Assembly: GCA_011634665.1 (NCBI GenBank)
Contig: WAEK01000027.1
Coordinates: 62,001 to 126,000 of the forward strand
DNA from: Mortierella sp. BCC40632
Taxonomy: Eukaryota; Mortierellomycota; Mortierellomycetes; Mortierellales; Mortierellaceae
Length of the DNA stretch: 64,000 nt
Reading direction: 5' to 3'
Of this stretch, positions 47,982 through 58,981 are shown one piece after another. The position numbers were made by a program, and so were the translations under genes. The notes below the pieces were generated by a model that did not search any database, had not been told where the DNA came from, and saw nothing but the letters and a program-made list of their open reading frames with translations. Position 1 is the stretch's first letter. Every line of letters starts with the position of its first letter.

Positions 47982-48970
47982 ATGTCCGAGACAAGGGTCC
48001 CTGTAACGGCCTCACCTATCCCAGGGACGCCACGCTCCTCGGCTTCGCCACGTGCTCGGCGCATCGCTGTGAACTTGCCCATGCCCTCGGCCACTGCGGC
48101 CGCCTTCTCTCCGGCCATCTCGAGAGCAACGGTCATGGCACGCGAGGATACATCCGAGGCGACACATTCTTCCTCGAGTCCTCTCCTGAATCTACCCATC
48201 GTCGCCACCAAGCCCGACTCGACTGAAGACCCAGACTTGGCTGGTGAGAGCATTGCCCATGGCATTACAACCAACTGCAGACTACCAGTCGCACAGCCGC
48301 CACAACTGTCCAACATGGCCTTGGCCATTGAGGTAAGACTGTTTCCTGGCGATCTGAGAGCAGCAACGGCGTTGTTGCATTGAATAGAGGTACACGAGAG
48401 GAGGGGAGGGGGAGGGGGTGGAGGAGAGAGAGAGAGAGAGAGAGAGCGATCGATCGAGAGTGAGAGAGTAACAGAGAGTGACAGAGAGAGAAAGAGAAAG
48501 AGAGAGAGTATGCGTGGGTGTGGGTGTGTGCGAGAATGAGAGAAAGAGAGAGAAAGAGAAGGGAATGAGTTTCGCATGATGAGCACATGGAGTGTTCGGA
48601 TGAACGTCCAAGTGCATGAGCAAATTACGGCATCAGCAATGCGGGCTCGGATCTGAGCAGGACCCTTGCGGGGAGGAGCACCACCCCCTCGAGGGCGTGC
48701 ACGCGTTGGATGATTCGTGTTTGTGCTGGTACTGGTGAACATGGTCAACGTAGTTTTTCTTTTCTTTTTTTTTTCTTACACGAGAGCGGCCGACAGCAAT
48801 CAGAGTGAACAACAACAATAACAACAACAACGCTAACAGCAAACAAAAAGGCAAAAAGGAAGCGGCGCATGGCCCATTCCAGCCCCCACCGACCACACCA
48901 TGTCCTTCGCACGATATGCCATTACAGTCGTGATGCAAGATTACTGTGCCTTTTTTTTTTTTTTTTTTTT

Positions 48971-49001
<31 letters not shown>

Positions 49002-49320
49002 TGGCCTTGTCCTACCACGCACCCTGGCCACCCGCTGACTAACCTTTTCCTCATCTTGTGCTTCTGCCCGGGCACCTGCAGCTCCCCCCGGTGCCTCTCG
49101 ATAGTCCACGCCCTTCATTCGCTCCTGGCGGTACCTGTGATGGTAAGTGTCATTATTGATTGTTTCATTGATTCTTCCACCTCTCCACCTCCATCACTTT
49201 CTCCGCCACCACAACTCCCACTACCACCACCATGGTCCAATTGTCCATCCTCCTATCTTGCCTATCGCTGCAGACAGATGGTCACCCTGCACCTATGCCA
49301 AGGGTGTCCCAGCCAGATGA
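47982..49320 (+). CDS. Unrecognised spliced gene, Ser/Ala/Pro-rich product
   Basis: Proposed exons 47982-48332, 49082-49142 and 49274-49320 (152 residues). Donors GTAAGA and GTAAGT are strong; acceptors are CCTGCAG and GCTGCAG, and a CTGACTAACC branch-like site precedes the second exon. The product starts MSETRVPVTASPIPGTP and is rich in Ser, Ala and Pro with RRIAVNLPMPS; exon 2 encodes LPPVPLDSPRPSFAPGGTC. No domain, signal peptide or membrane span was recognised. Exon 1 is the best supported part; the last exon is short and may be wrong. The first intron carries GA repeats and T tracts. Confidence 0.45.
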
Positions 49321-49434
49321 CCGACGGGAGTCGGGACAAGCAACCAACGAGCAAGCGAGCGTGAAAGAAGAAGATGGAGAAGAAGAGGAAAAAAAAAAAA
49401 AAAAAGCCAAGATAGTCAAGGCAACCCAGTCGGG

Positions 49435-49468
<34 letters not shown>

Positions 49469-49971
49469 GTGTGCGCTATAAATGCGGTCTTTGTCCTCCC
49501 CCCTCGCCCCTCTCTCTCTCTCTCTCTTTCTCTCTCTTCGTCCCACTCTCCTCCTCTTCTTCATCATCGTCCTTCCCCACCCCATCTTAGCTCACCCCTC
49601 GCCTCACCTTTCTCTCTCTTTCTCTTTTGTCTACTTTTCCTCTTCTTTGCTCTTCTCTTTCGTTCTCTTTCTCAGGGAGAGGGCCTTTGTATATAAAGTT
49701 ATACCACACACATCCTTCAATCTACTGTACACACCTCTCTACACACAGCAACACCAACCCACACACACACGCACTCTTCTTCTCTACACCTCTCGTCCAA
49801 CTCGGTCTCTAGTTCCCATCGCCATCACCATTTTTCTTCTCTTTCTTCTCTTCCTTCTCCTCTCATCCCATCTCCTCTCCTCTTCCTCTTCTCCACCTCT
49901 CTCCTTCTCTCTCTCTCTCTCTCTCTCTCTAACTTTACATATCTTTATCTCTCTATCCAGACTACGAGCCC
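49321..49971. other. Promoter and leader region of the coiled-coil gene
   Basis: A-tract, (CA)n at about 49436-49466 and CT-rich DNA, followed by a TATA box at 49690 and an AC/CT-rich leader ending CTATCCAG shortly before the ATG. The last acceptor-like site could mark a 5' UTR intron. Confidence 0.5.
49690..49697 (+). promoter_or_regulatory. TATA box before the coiled-coil gene
   Basis: TATATAAA lies 282 bases upstream of the ATG at 49972. It argues that this gene is transcribed separately from the unknown gene ending at 49320. Confidence 0.5.
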
Positions 49972-52344
49972 ATGAGCGGCAGGCGTAGTAGCAGCATGAA
50001 TCCTCTCGCGGCGTCATTTACGCCATCCTTTGCAGCAAAGACCATGTCTCCAGACACCGTCACAGATAGCCTAATGAGCGATAGCTGCCGCCCCTCAAGA
50101 CGGAGCACCATCGACAGTCGAGTACGTGACCCCGCCCCTGGCGCCATCTCTCTCTCTCTCTCTTTTTTTTTTCATTCACCCCGTGCCTTTTTTTTTTTTT
50201 CTCTTTCCTCTCCAATGCGTCCATTCGTCATCCGCGTGTGTGAGAGTGCTCACAATAGTAATTTTTTTTTTTTTTCTCTCTGTCTCTCTCACTCTCGCTC
50301 TCTTCTCTCTTCTCTCCCTTCTCTCCTCTCTCTTCTCTCTCCCCATCCACAGGATGCTGTCGTCGCTGGCTTGGGCATCTCTTCGCCTACTCAGGAACCT
50401 CCTTCTCGCCGTCTGACCGTCAACACAAAGGCTCTCTCGCCATCCTCTCTCCAAAGACTCGACCGCCCTTCCTTCCAAACTGTCGACTCACCCTTGCTTA
50501 CCTCCGCCCCCACAGACTTTAACCCGGAAGAGTTCAAAGCCAACCTTATGCGTCAGATCTCCGACAAGCTCGAGTCGGGCCTCGACCGCCACTTCAGTCA
50601 GATCATCGCCGCCTCCGCCACCGCTGCCGCCTTGCCTCTTTCTCCTGCCACTTCAGACGTCGTTGACGGCGCCACCTCTGAAGAGATGGCCACCGCTCAC
50701 CTCAAAAAGCTTCTCCGAACCACCACCCTCGAGCTCGAACGCCTCAAGGACAAGTACCAGGAAGTCCAAGACAAATGCCACACCCTCGAGCTTCAGAACC
50801 TCGATTTCTCTCATCAAATCACTCGTGCGCAAGAGCTCGAAGGCAGCCTCGTCTCGAGACTCAAGGAGCTCGAGTCATGTGCTTCCTCCATTGACTCGAT
50901 AGAGTCCTCCTCCATGAATGGCTACCGTGGTGCTGCCAACGGCCACTCGGGTCCACAGGTCCAACGATTGCTTCGCGAGATTGCCAATCTCACCGCTGAG
51001 CGTGATGCGCTCAAGATCAAATCCTGGGAACTCGAAAAGAAACCATTTACACAACAACACCAACAGAGACCACCCCATTATGTTGATCTCGAGAACGAAC
51101 GGAATCGTCTTGTCGAAGAACTCAGTGCCAAGACCGTTGCTATGGAAGAACTCTGGAACAAGAACGATACCCTTTCGGTCCGTGCAAAGGAATACGAGAA
51201 GCGTGTTTGGGAACTCGAAGGCCAATGCGCTGCTCTTGAGGAGGATTGCTCCAGTTTACCCAAGCTTCGTGCAGAACTGGTCGAACTTGAGGCTCGGTCC
51301 GGTTCCTCCGAGGCTCTTGAACTCCAGACTCAAGAACTAGAGACGCAAAAGGCACTGACCAAGACGATGCAGGATCGTATTCAAGAGCTGGAAACCACTA
51401 ATGCCGAGCTAGACCATTCCAACTGGGACCTGTCCGAGCGTCTCAACATTGTCAACAACCAGCACGGAATCCTCACCAAGGAGTTTGAGAGTCTTCGCTC
51501 CAAGGAAAAGGATGACCGTCGACTCGAAGTCCTTACAACCCGTAACCGAGAGTTGGAAGCCCAATTGACAGATTTGTCCAAGGCCAATCCCGACTACAAG
51601 GACGAATATGACCGTGTGTCAACGGAACTGGAGAAACTCAAAATCCGTTTGCCACAGTTGGAGGGCCAGTCAAAGCAGGTGGCATTGCTTCGTACACGTG
51701 TTCTTCAACTTGAGAAACAGATCAAGACTGCAGAAGAACTGGAGCCTCGTCTTGGAGAATTCCAAGCATTGTCTGAACGCAATATGTTTTTGGAGGGAGA
51801 GTTGGGTGATTTGGAACTTCTTCGGGCAAGAGAATTGGAGTTGGAGGGTGAATTGGAGGATGCTCGTGCTAGGTTGACGCAATTGGAGACTAATCGGTCC
51901 CGGATGGGGTCGCTCTCCGGAATCCGGTTAGGTGCGCGTGCACGTTCGAGTTCAATTGCTCAGCATAACCCTCCTTCCATGTTCCAGGAAGGGGATGAAC
52001 ATATCCCAAGCGAGCTGGGTCACCGGACAGAATCTCCAGTGCGGTTGACTCGTTTGCCTCATAGTCATCGACCATCGCAATCGATTGGGTCGTTTGATGC
52101 CATGCCTGCGTCTCCGAAGCGGGAAGTGTCGACGGCGAGCGCATGGCCATCGGGTCGTAGTAGTGTGACGATGACGCCTAACCGAATGAGCAGTGGTAGC
52201 AATAGTAGCAACCCCATGAGTCCCAGTCGGGGTGGTCTTCAGGATCGAGCTACTACACCTACGAGTCCACAAGAGACGGAAGATGTAGTTGAGATCAAGT
52301 CTCAAGAGGATGTTCTTTCCATATCAAAGGCAGAGCTTGTTGAG

Positions 52345-52376
<32 letters not shown>

Positions 52377-52473
52377 GTTGTTATCATCGGAGTCTCTCCT
52401 TGCTTCTGCTGCACCCATACCCAGCACGAACGCCGCCGCTACTCCTACTCCCGAGACCAAGGAATCTGCTTAA
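49972..52473 (+). CDS. Long coiled-coil protein of unknown function
   Basis: Exons 49972-50121 and 50353-52473 give 756 residues, with donor CGA|GTACGT and acceptor ATCCACAG. Residues ~50-175 are Ser/Pro/Ala-rich and include FNPEEFKANLMRQISDKLES. A nearly continuous coiled coil, rich in LELERLKDK, RVWELEGQ, RIQELET and ELEGELEDA heptads, runs from about residue 175 to 590. The C-terminal ~160 residues are a basic Ser/Pro/Arg-rich tail (RLGARARSSSIAQH, SPSRGG) with a poly-Thr run. No enzymatic domain, signal peptide or membrane span was seen, so a cytoskeletal or scaffold role is inference. The 231-nt intron is a multiple of three and has no in-frame stop, so retention would insert 77 residues instead of truncating the protein. 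Confidence 0.8.
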
Positions 52474-52944
52474 AAAAAGACTGAAAGGAAAAAAAAAGAA
52501 AAAGAATTCACTCACACACAACACATAACACACAACACACACATACTTTGCTTTTCTCTCTCTCTCTCTCTCTCTCTCTTTCCCTAACCAAAAGCGCCCC
52601 CTCCCTGCATATCCCCCCCACCCCCCCCCTCCCCCCTTCCCCCTTTTTTTTTTTTTTTTTGCAAACAAACACATGCTCTTTCTTTTTTATTTTTACTATT
52701 CCAAACTCGGGTTAGGTGTGTATAGATACACATAGCTTTATACATACATAAAAAAAGCTCTAGTTTATATACTTGGTTTTATACTCAAAGAGGAAAAAAT
52801 AATGCGACGGGTTTTCTGGTTGGGTTGAATGGAGGATATACAGCAGGAGAGCTAATAATGCAAGGTTTTTTTTTTGTTGTTGTTGTTGTTCTGTGTTGGT
52901 ACTTTTTTTTTTTTTTTTTTTTTTTTCTTTCTTTTCTTTTCTCT
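52474..52944. other. Intergenic region between convergent genes
   Basis: 3' regions of the coiled-coil and exoribonuclease genes. It holds (CT)n at 52556-52580, a C-rich patch near 52605-52635, T tracts near 52645-52660 and 52903-52926, and a (GTT)n stretch at 52876-52891. No gene is seen. Confidence 0.65.
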
Positions 52945-55724
52945 TCAAAGCTTGGAAATATGTTGAGCACTAATCCAAGGCCGTTGAGGATTACTTTGAG
53001 TAATCTCATATTGGACACGATCTCCAATCTTGAGATCCTTCATCGCTTCTTCTTCTGCTTTCACCACATTCTGGAAACCAAGCAAAGAAGAAATCACATT
53101 GTATCCATCCACCGTAGGATTCAACACCATCCCTTCAAACATCATATTCAACGACGGTGAAGAAGCACCACTCGTCGTTCCAGATTCCAATCGTCGACGC
53201 AACATCTCTGTAATCCAAAATTTGATCGATCTTGCTTCCAACATACCCAACATACGTTCTCGGTCTCGGATCAGTCCTGGTTTGGGAATTAATTCTTCCA
53301 TACTGAACACTGGTGGTATTGTCACTGTCGAGGAAGAAGAAGAGGACGCGGCACTCTGTGCAAGTAATTCACTCTTCATTTGCCAATGTGCAATCATGTC
53401 CGTATACCTTCGAAGTGGCGACGTCACCTTGCAATACCCTGTTCGAATACCAAGAGACCAATGTGGTTCCGGAGACAAGGAAATGGCTGCTCCAGGAATA
53501 TGAGGTCTCAAGGGCAACATATCTACCATGTTGACCATTCCTGTCCAACGATCTGCTTTGGATCCAATCGTCTCTTCAAACAAGGGGAGATATTTTTCGG
53601 CAGGTGCGGGTTGATATCGATACAGGGCTGGAAGTCCACGTTCCTTTGAAAACAAGGCGGCGACACGACCAGCAATCACCATGTACTCTGCTACCATCAA
53701 CCTCGAAGGTGACGCAAAACTGGGATCCAATCGAATCGAAATCTGAGGTGTTGGAAGAACTGAAAAATCTCGAGGATTAGTCCAACCGGACTCTTGAATT
53801 TCTGGGAGAGGATGTGGTGTCAATTCAACCAAAGGTCGACCCATCGCGAAGTTGAACGCTCCATTCTGAAGTCGATTGGAAGTATGTCGGAGAGCCACTT
53901 TTTGAGTCTTCAACAACTGTTGAATCAATTCCTGGTTTGTGGGATCTAGAGTACCTCGAGTCTCTCGATAGTAGGATCGGACCATAGATCCTTCTTCGGG
54001 CATACTCATCTTGGAATTTCGGATCCGTTCACCTTCCTTTTTCCCTCCATACACATTGTCCCATGAAAGAACCTCGTCCACATCATCGTAATTGAGCATG
54101 ACAATGTTTCGGACAATGCCTGGTCGGACCTTGTATTCTAAAATACTTCCATTCTTGTCATCAAGTCGTGCACTGAAAGTCATCACCTTTTTGGGTTTGC
54201 CGTCGTTCTTTAAACTGAGTGATTCTTCTGTCAGTTGGCGGGGTAACATGGGCCATGTTCGTTCGGGAAGGTACAATGTCTGGACTCGTTTCGAGGCGAG
54301 GATAGCCATTTCATGTGTAGGGGGGATCACTGAGGTTGGGTCTGCGACGTGAACATGGACCCAGGTCGAAGGCTCAGGTGTCAATGTCGTGATAGGAACA
54401 GGTTCAATCGAAAAGGCATCGTCCAATTCGGAGGCCGAGGGGTCATCAATTGCAAAGATCGAAATAGATCCGAAATCATGACGGATACTTTCACAGGGAT
54501 CCGCTCGATAGAGCTCCGTCGGACTCTGGAGAACCATAGGCCTCCATCCCTTAGGAGGCTTTTGTCCGGTCGTTGTGGTCGATGATGGCGTAGTCTTTGT
54601 GGGCTCGACCTTGGGAGACTTGGGGGTATCTTGAATAGTAGCTGCCGCTGCAGCTGCCGAAACAGAATCAGAGGAGCTCTCCGATAGATCCAACTCATAT
54701 TCAGACTCAAAGAATTCAGGGTGCAATTGACGGATCCGGTCCACAATCGGCATGTCCTCCTCATTGACATTCGAAACTTGATAGGTCGATCGGCCCTGTT
54801 CAATGTTGTACCATTCAGGCCAGATACCAATCTCGTTCAAGAATGTGAATGCGGTCCTGGGATCAATATCTCCATAGAGGCCCAAGGGTCGAAGCAATCT
54901 TGGGAGATAGGTCAAATGGGGTTTCGGGAACATATCATGGTATCCATCCATGGCGACCTGACGAATGAAATCAATGATAGTCCTGTCTGAATCCGAGAAC
55001 TGAATGGTTTTCCAGGCAGAGAGATCCTTTTCACGATAGCTCTGGATCAACGTCTTTGACTTTTGAATGAACTCCTTGATTCGAGGGTCATCCTTTCGCA
55101 ACCATTCAATAACTGATTCTGTCAAATGTACTTCCTCAGGGGGTTGCAGCATAAACTCTCCTGTCCACCGAATCGCCACTGAAGGATAAAACCTCGTAAG
55201 ACTGGAATCCTGTGTCAAGAACATGTGCGTCGCATAAATCTCTTGGAGTGTCAAGGGTTCGGACACTACGCCAGAAGTCTCTTCTTTGTTAAAGACAAAT
55301 CGAGCCGCTTCCAGAGTTGAGACCATTTTTTGTTGTCGTTGATGCCAGAATGTGTCGTACAGGGAGTGAAACTTTAGGTAATGGATACCCATCAGTATCG
55401 AGGCCTCTTCGGCAAAGGTGGCGGCGAGTTTTCCAGATCCCGAGGGAGGTAATGATGGACTAGCCTCGACATCCCACAGACCGACGGCGCGCTTATTCTT
55501 TTCCATGAATAGGAATCCTGGAATACGGAAAACGACATCTGCAGTCCTGTGTTCAACTACTTGATCGCCGAGGACTGTGGAGGTGGACTGGAACCGTCCG
55601 ACAGACTGATCAAAATCCTGGATATAGATTCCATGCACAGCCCTTCCTCCTCTATTCCAAGTGAAGCGCCATTCATTAAATAAAAAAGAAAGAAAGAAAG
55701 AAAGAGGTCAGAGATGGAGCTTTG

Positions 55725-55762
<38 letters not shown>

Positions 55763-56339
55763 AAAGAAAAAGTCAAAAGGGCAAACTCAAAAATAAAGAG
55801 CATTGTTACTTTCTAAACTCGACAAAGTCACCTGGGAGAACTTGGCGATCCTGAATACTCTCTGGTCCAAAGAGTTTTCCAGCATCTCCAGCTGGGGCAC
55901 GAGGTGTCTGATACACAGCTTTTGCATCTGTTGTTTCCGTAGCCTGGGCACTGCTTCCTCTTCCGAAACGACCCCCACTACCTGAACGCGCCCCACGCTG
56001 TGAAATTTTTTTCATGTAAGCAATGTTGCTATTCCGGTCTTCAAGAAAGATTTGGGATGGGGTCATGTGTTCCTTGTCCTTGTGCTTTCTGGCTCCATAA
56101 CCATTGCCATGGCTGTAGCCATGGTTCTGGCCATGCCTGTGACCATGACTGTGACCATGACTGTGACCATGACTATAACCATGACTATGACCATGAGAAT
56201 GGGAACGCTCCGAGTCATTATTGGGGCGTCTCTTTTGGCGAACAGCACCACCTTCTCGAAGAGTGACCGCTGATGTTCTGAACGAACATACATGTCCAAG
56301 GCGAGAGCGGCACTGAACAAGTGAATGGCCTCTAAGCAT
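52945..56339 (-). CDS. Mitochondrial RNase II-type exoribonuclease (DSS1/CYT-4-like)
   Basis: Exons 56339-55810 and 55651-52945 give 1078 residues. The 158-nt intron (donor AAA|GTAACA, acceptor GGAATAG) joins DFVEFRK to GGRAVHGIYI, the usual 'GDFVEL..GG' module of this family. The N terminus (MLRGHSLVQCRSRLGHVC) looks like a mitochondrial targeting sequence. The RNB catalytic domain has AIDDPSASELDDAFSIEPV near residue 580, with the Asp cluster that binds metal ions, and SPLRRYTDMIAHWQ near its end; a C-terminal S1-like segment closes the protein. Family members degrade RNA 3'-5' in the mitochondrial degradosome with a Suv3 helicase. A His-Gly-rich stretch (SHGHSHG repeats) at about residues 46-80, between targeting sequence and enzyme, is unusual. 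Confidence 0.9.
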
Positions 56340-56935
56340 GGTGGAAATCCGAATGGGCCCGAGAATGGAGAGAGAAAAGGGAGGTTCACAATGAACACAG
56401 GCGGTAACAAAAAAAAAAAAAGAAAAGTCTCTCTCCTAATATGGTCATTCTCTTTAATGGAGGCTTGGTTCGGTATGTAAACAAAAAGGATCGTTATCAA
56501 TTACACAGTTTCGTTGAAGTGGCCGATCAGTTTCACGGGAGAGGAAGTCAAATCCCGGGAAAAAAAAAGTAGATAGCGTTAAAAATGAGTTCAGTTTTTC
56601 TGACCATTACAGCGACTTTCAGGCTTCGCAAATGGAACACGTTCCTAAAGATATCCCCCAAACTGGCAGTTGACCCAGGGCTTCAAGCTGGAAGTGAAAG
56701 AAAGAAAGTATGATGTCACGTGCGGGAGGGTTTTGCCAGCAGCCATTTCCTTGCGATTATTTGCATCCATGTTCCATATTACTCCTCTCAAATACAGCCA
56801 AGACTCTTTGTAGTGCAAGGTTCGGGCACAGGATGCATTGGTCTTGGTCCATGGATATAAATTAGTTTTTTTTTTTTTTTTTATTTGACAACAGCCACGC
56901 CCTGTACCTGTCAACGAACACTTGACTCTTTACTT
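56340..56935. other. Intergenic region
   Basis: Promoter side of the exoribonuclease gene; a T tract lies at 56865-56882. No gene before the fragment at 56936. Confidence 0.6.
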
Positions 56936-57298
56936 ATGACCCCAAAGTCAAAGACCACTGACCCGACATCGGGTCAACGATTTAGTGAATGCCACATCCT
57001 CGCTATGATTGCTTGGGCCACAGAGCCCAACAATAGGAAGATGCTTCTGGACCATTCAGCAACCAAAGGACTACAGGCCCAACAAGTATTTACCAAGATG
57101 GCCGAGGACCTGAAGCGAACCTTTGCAGATCCGAATTTTTAAGGCATAATCTGTGGCGCCACCTCGAAAAAGTTTCAGGAAATGAACTGGACCTCTGTCG
57201 AAAGTAGATGGAAAGGATTGCTAGCCAACTATCGCAGGGCCTGCCGGGATGAAAAGGATAGGAAGGAGACACCAACAGCTGATGGCTTCCACAGTTAG
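56936..57298 (+). pseudogene. Myb/SANT- or trihelix-like DNA-binding fragment, one in-frame stop
   Basis: Reads MTPKSKTTDPTSGQRFSE, then a helical stretch (VFTKMAEDLKRTFADPNF), a TAA at 57140-57142, and continues in the same frame with MNWTSVESRWKGLLANYRR to TAG at 57296. The pattern of widely spaced tryptophans and a basic third helix resembles the Myb/SANT-like domains that accompany fungal and plant transposases. Only the N-terminal domain is present, and it stops about 40 bases short of a truncated Crinkler header on the opposite strand. Family assignment is tentative; a remnant of a mobile element is likely. Confidence 0.45.
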
Positions 57299-57335
57299 AC
57301 CAGTCTATTGGAAAAAAAAAAACGCGTTTCATTAC

Positions 57336-57660
57336 CTTGAGGAGGAGGGCGCTGGACAATGATATGGATTGTCTTCTTGGGTGGTGCATCTGGGAAGGCA
57401 TCAGCAATGTTGTCTGTCTCATCAAGCTCCTCTTTTGACGTGACATCAGCAAGCCAGATATCCCTGCGGTTCTTCTTGGGAGGAACAGAGAGACGCGCCA
57501 GAGAGAAAGCTTGTCAGCAGCGACATCATCAAACTCGGGGGCCTTCTTAGCCTTGATGAGGTCTTTGAGTTCTCCTAATGTCGTTGCACTCGATGCCGAA
57601 ACAGGGAACGCGGTACTCTCCATCAAGAAGGCAGAACAGGGTCAAGGTGCTGGAAGTCAT
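57336..57660 (-). pseudogene. Truncated Crinkler (CRN) effector header domain
   Basis: The start at 57660 gives MTSSTLTLFCLLDGE, then the frame shifts near 57620 to AFPVSASSATTLGELKDLI and KKAPEFDDVAADKLSLWRV. It shifts again near 57485 to the segment ending KKTIHIIVQRPPPQ. This order (LFLxxDGE start, xxLKDLI, LxLWRV, then HxxVxRP) is the ubiquitin-like header of Crinkler proteins found in oomycetes and Mucoromycota. A GTAATG donor follows directly at 57335, but no C-terminal effector or enzyme domain follows. The DNA beyond it belongs to the Myb/SANT-like fragment on the other strand. With two frameshifts and no C-terminal part, this is a dead header. Confidence 0.75.
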
Positions 57661-58223
57661 GGTGCGAAGCATCAATGAAATGGAGAAGAGGAAAAAGCGA
57701 TGGCTACAAAAGGAACAAAGGCTGTTGAGGAGGCGTGGGATGAAGAGAAAGTGAAGGATGGAAGAAAAGAGAAAGCAGAGGGATTAAAAGGAACAGGAAG
57801 AAGGGATGGAGAGGCGCGAGAACGGTGGCAAAGACGATGCAAAATGTGGAAATGGTGGCAAAAAGAAAGGATGTAAGATACAAACAAAAAAGTAAGGCCG
57901 AAAGAGAGGTGAGAGCGGAAAAGGCAATAGAGGGGAGAAAAGGATACGAGTGAAGAAGGCGACATTTGCAAAGAGACGCGCCGAAAGAAAGCGCATGGTG
58001 GTGACAGATGGCGTGGGGTGAGCAGAGGGAGCTGCAAGGTTGATAGAAGATGCGTGGGGGGCAACGCAGCAACTACGGCAGGGTAGAAATTCGGCGACGT
58101 AAAAGAGTGGCTTGCGCCATGCGCCACCTCACCCCACCATCATTGCCTTGCCTCCACACTCATTAGTGTCTTTCCCTTTCTCTCTGTCTCGCGTATCTGT
58201 GCCCCTCCTCCTCTCTCTCTCTC

Positions 58224-58308
<85 letters not shown>

Positions 58309-58981
58309 AGGTTTATTGTAGAACTGCATAATTGTGGAAAGAGCAGCAATGGCAAACCAATGTGGACGACGGAGCCCTCATCCAAGCTGGCCAGTTCAGT
58401 CAGATGGGATCACTCTGTGGATGGATATGCACATGCGCGAAGTGGATCGCGATGTGTGAAGCTGGTCCTCCCCAGTGCACGAAATGCCTGCATCGCTTGC
58501 CTGCATGTTCGGCAGCCGGCTCTGACTGACGCCATTGGCAAGTAGCAGAGTCCGGTGTTGGGCAAAGGAATCAAGTAGAGTTTCTTCTTGTATAATGGAG
58601 CGTCCATCCTCTTTCCGCTTGCCAAGGGCTACTCGTGTATGTTGATTGGACGGGGCCCCCAACATTGCCTAATCAGCCCTTGGGGAAAACCTCGAGAACG
58701 GTCATACACATCCTCGATCCGAGGTGTGCGAAGCTGACCCTCCCCGTCGTGCCTTATGGATGTAGCTGTCGCCTTGATCTTCAGCATTTGATTAGCTGAG
58801 GATAAGACGGTGATGACGCGAGGGTGCTGGTAGTGTTTCTTCCAGTGTTAAATGAGCGTGCCTTCTCTTGATCAAATCTTCCACAAGTGCTGTGAAAGAT
58901 CTCGTTTTCTGCTATGTTCGGCTTTAAGCACTAACCTTCTCCTTATACCTTTTCGAGAATTCTGTCAGACAAGCATTCATC
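57661..58981. other. Intergenic region with (CT)n tract
   Basis: Purine-rich DNA to about 58,000, then a (CT)n tract at about 58213-58305. No gene could be supported. Confidence 0.55.

Noticed and set aside
57305..57335. Very short intron after the Crinkler header (GTAATG to CCAATAG, about 29 bases)
   Set aside because: Too short for splicing, and the DNA after it belongs to the opposite-strand DNA-binding fragment.
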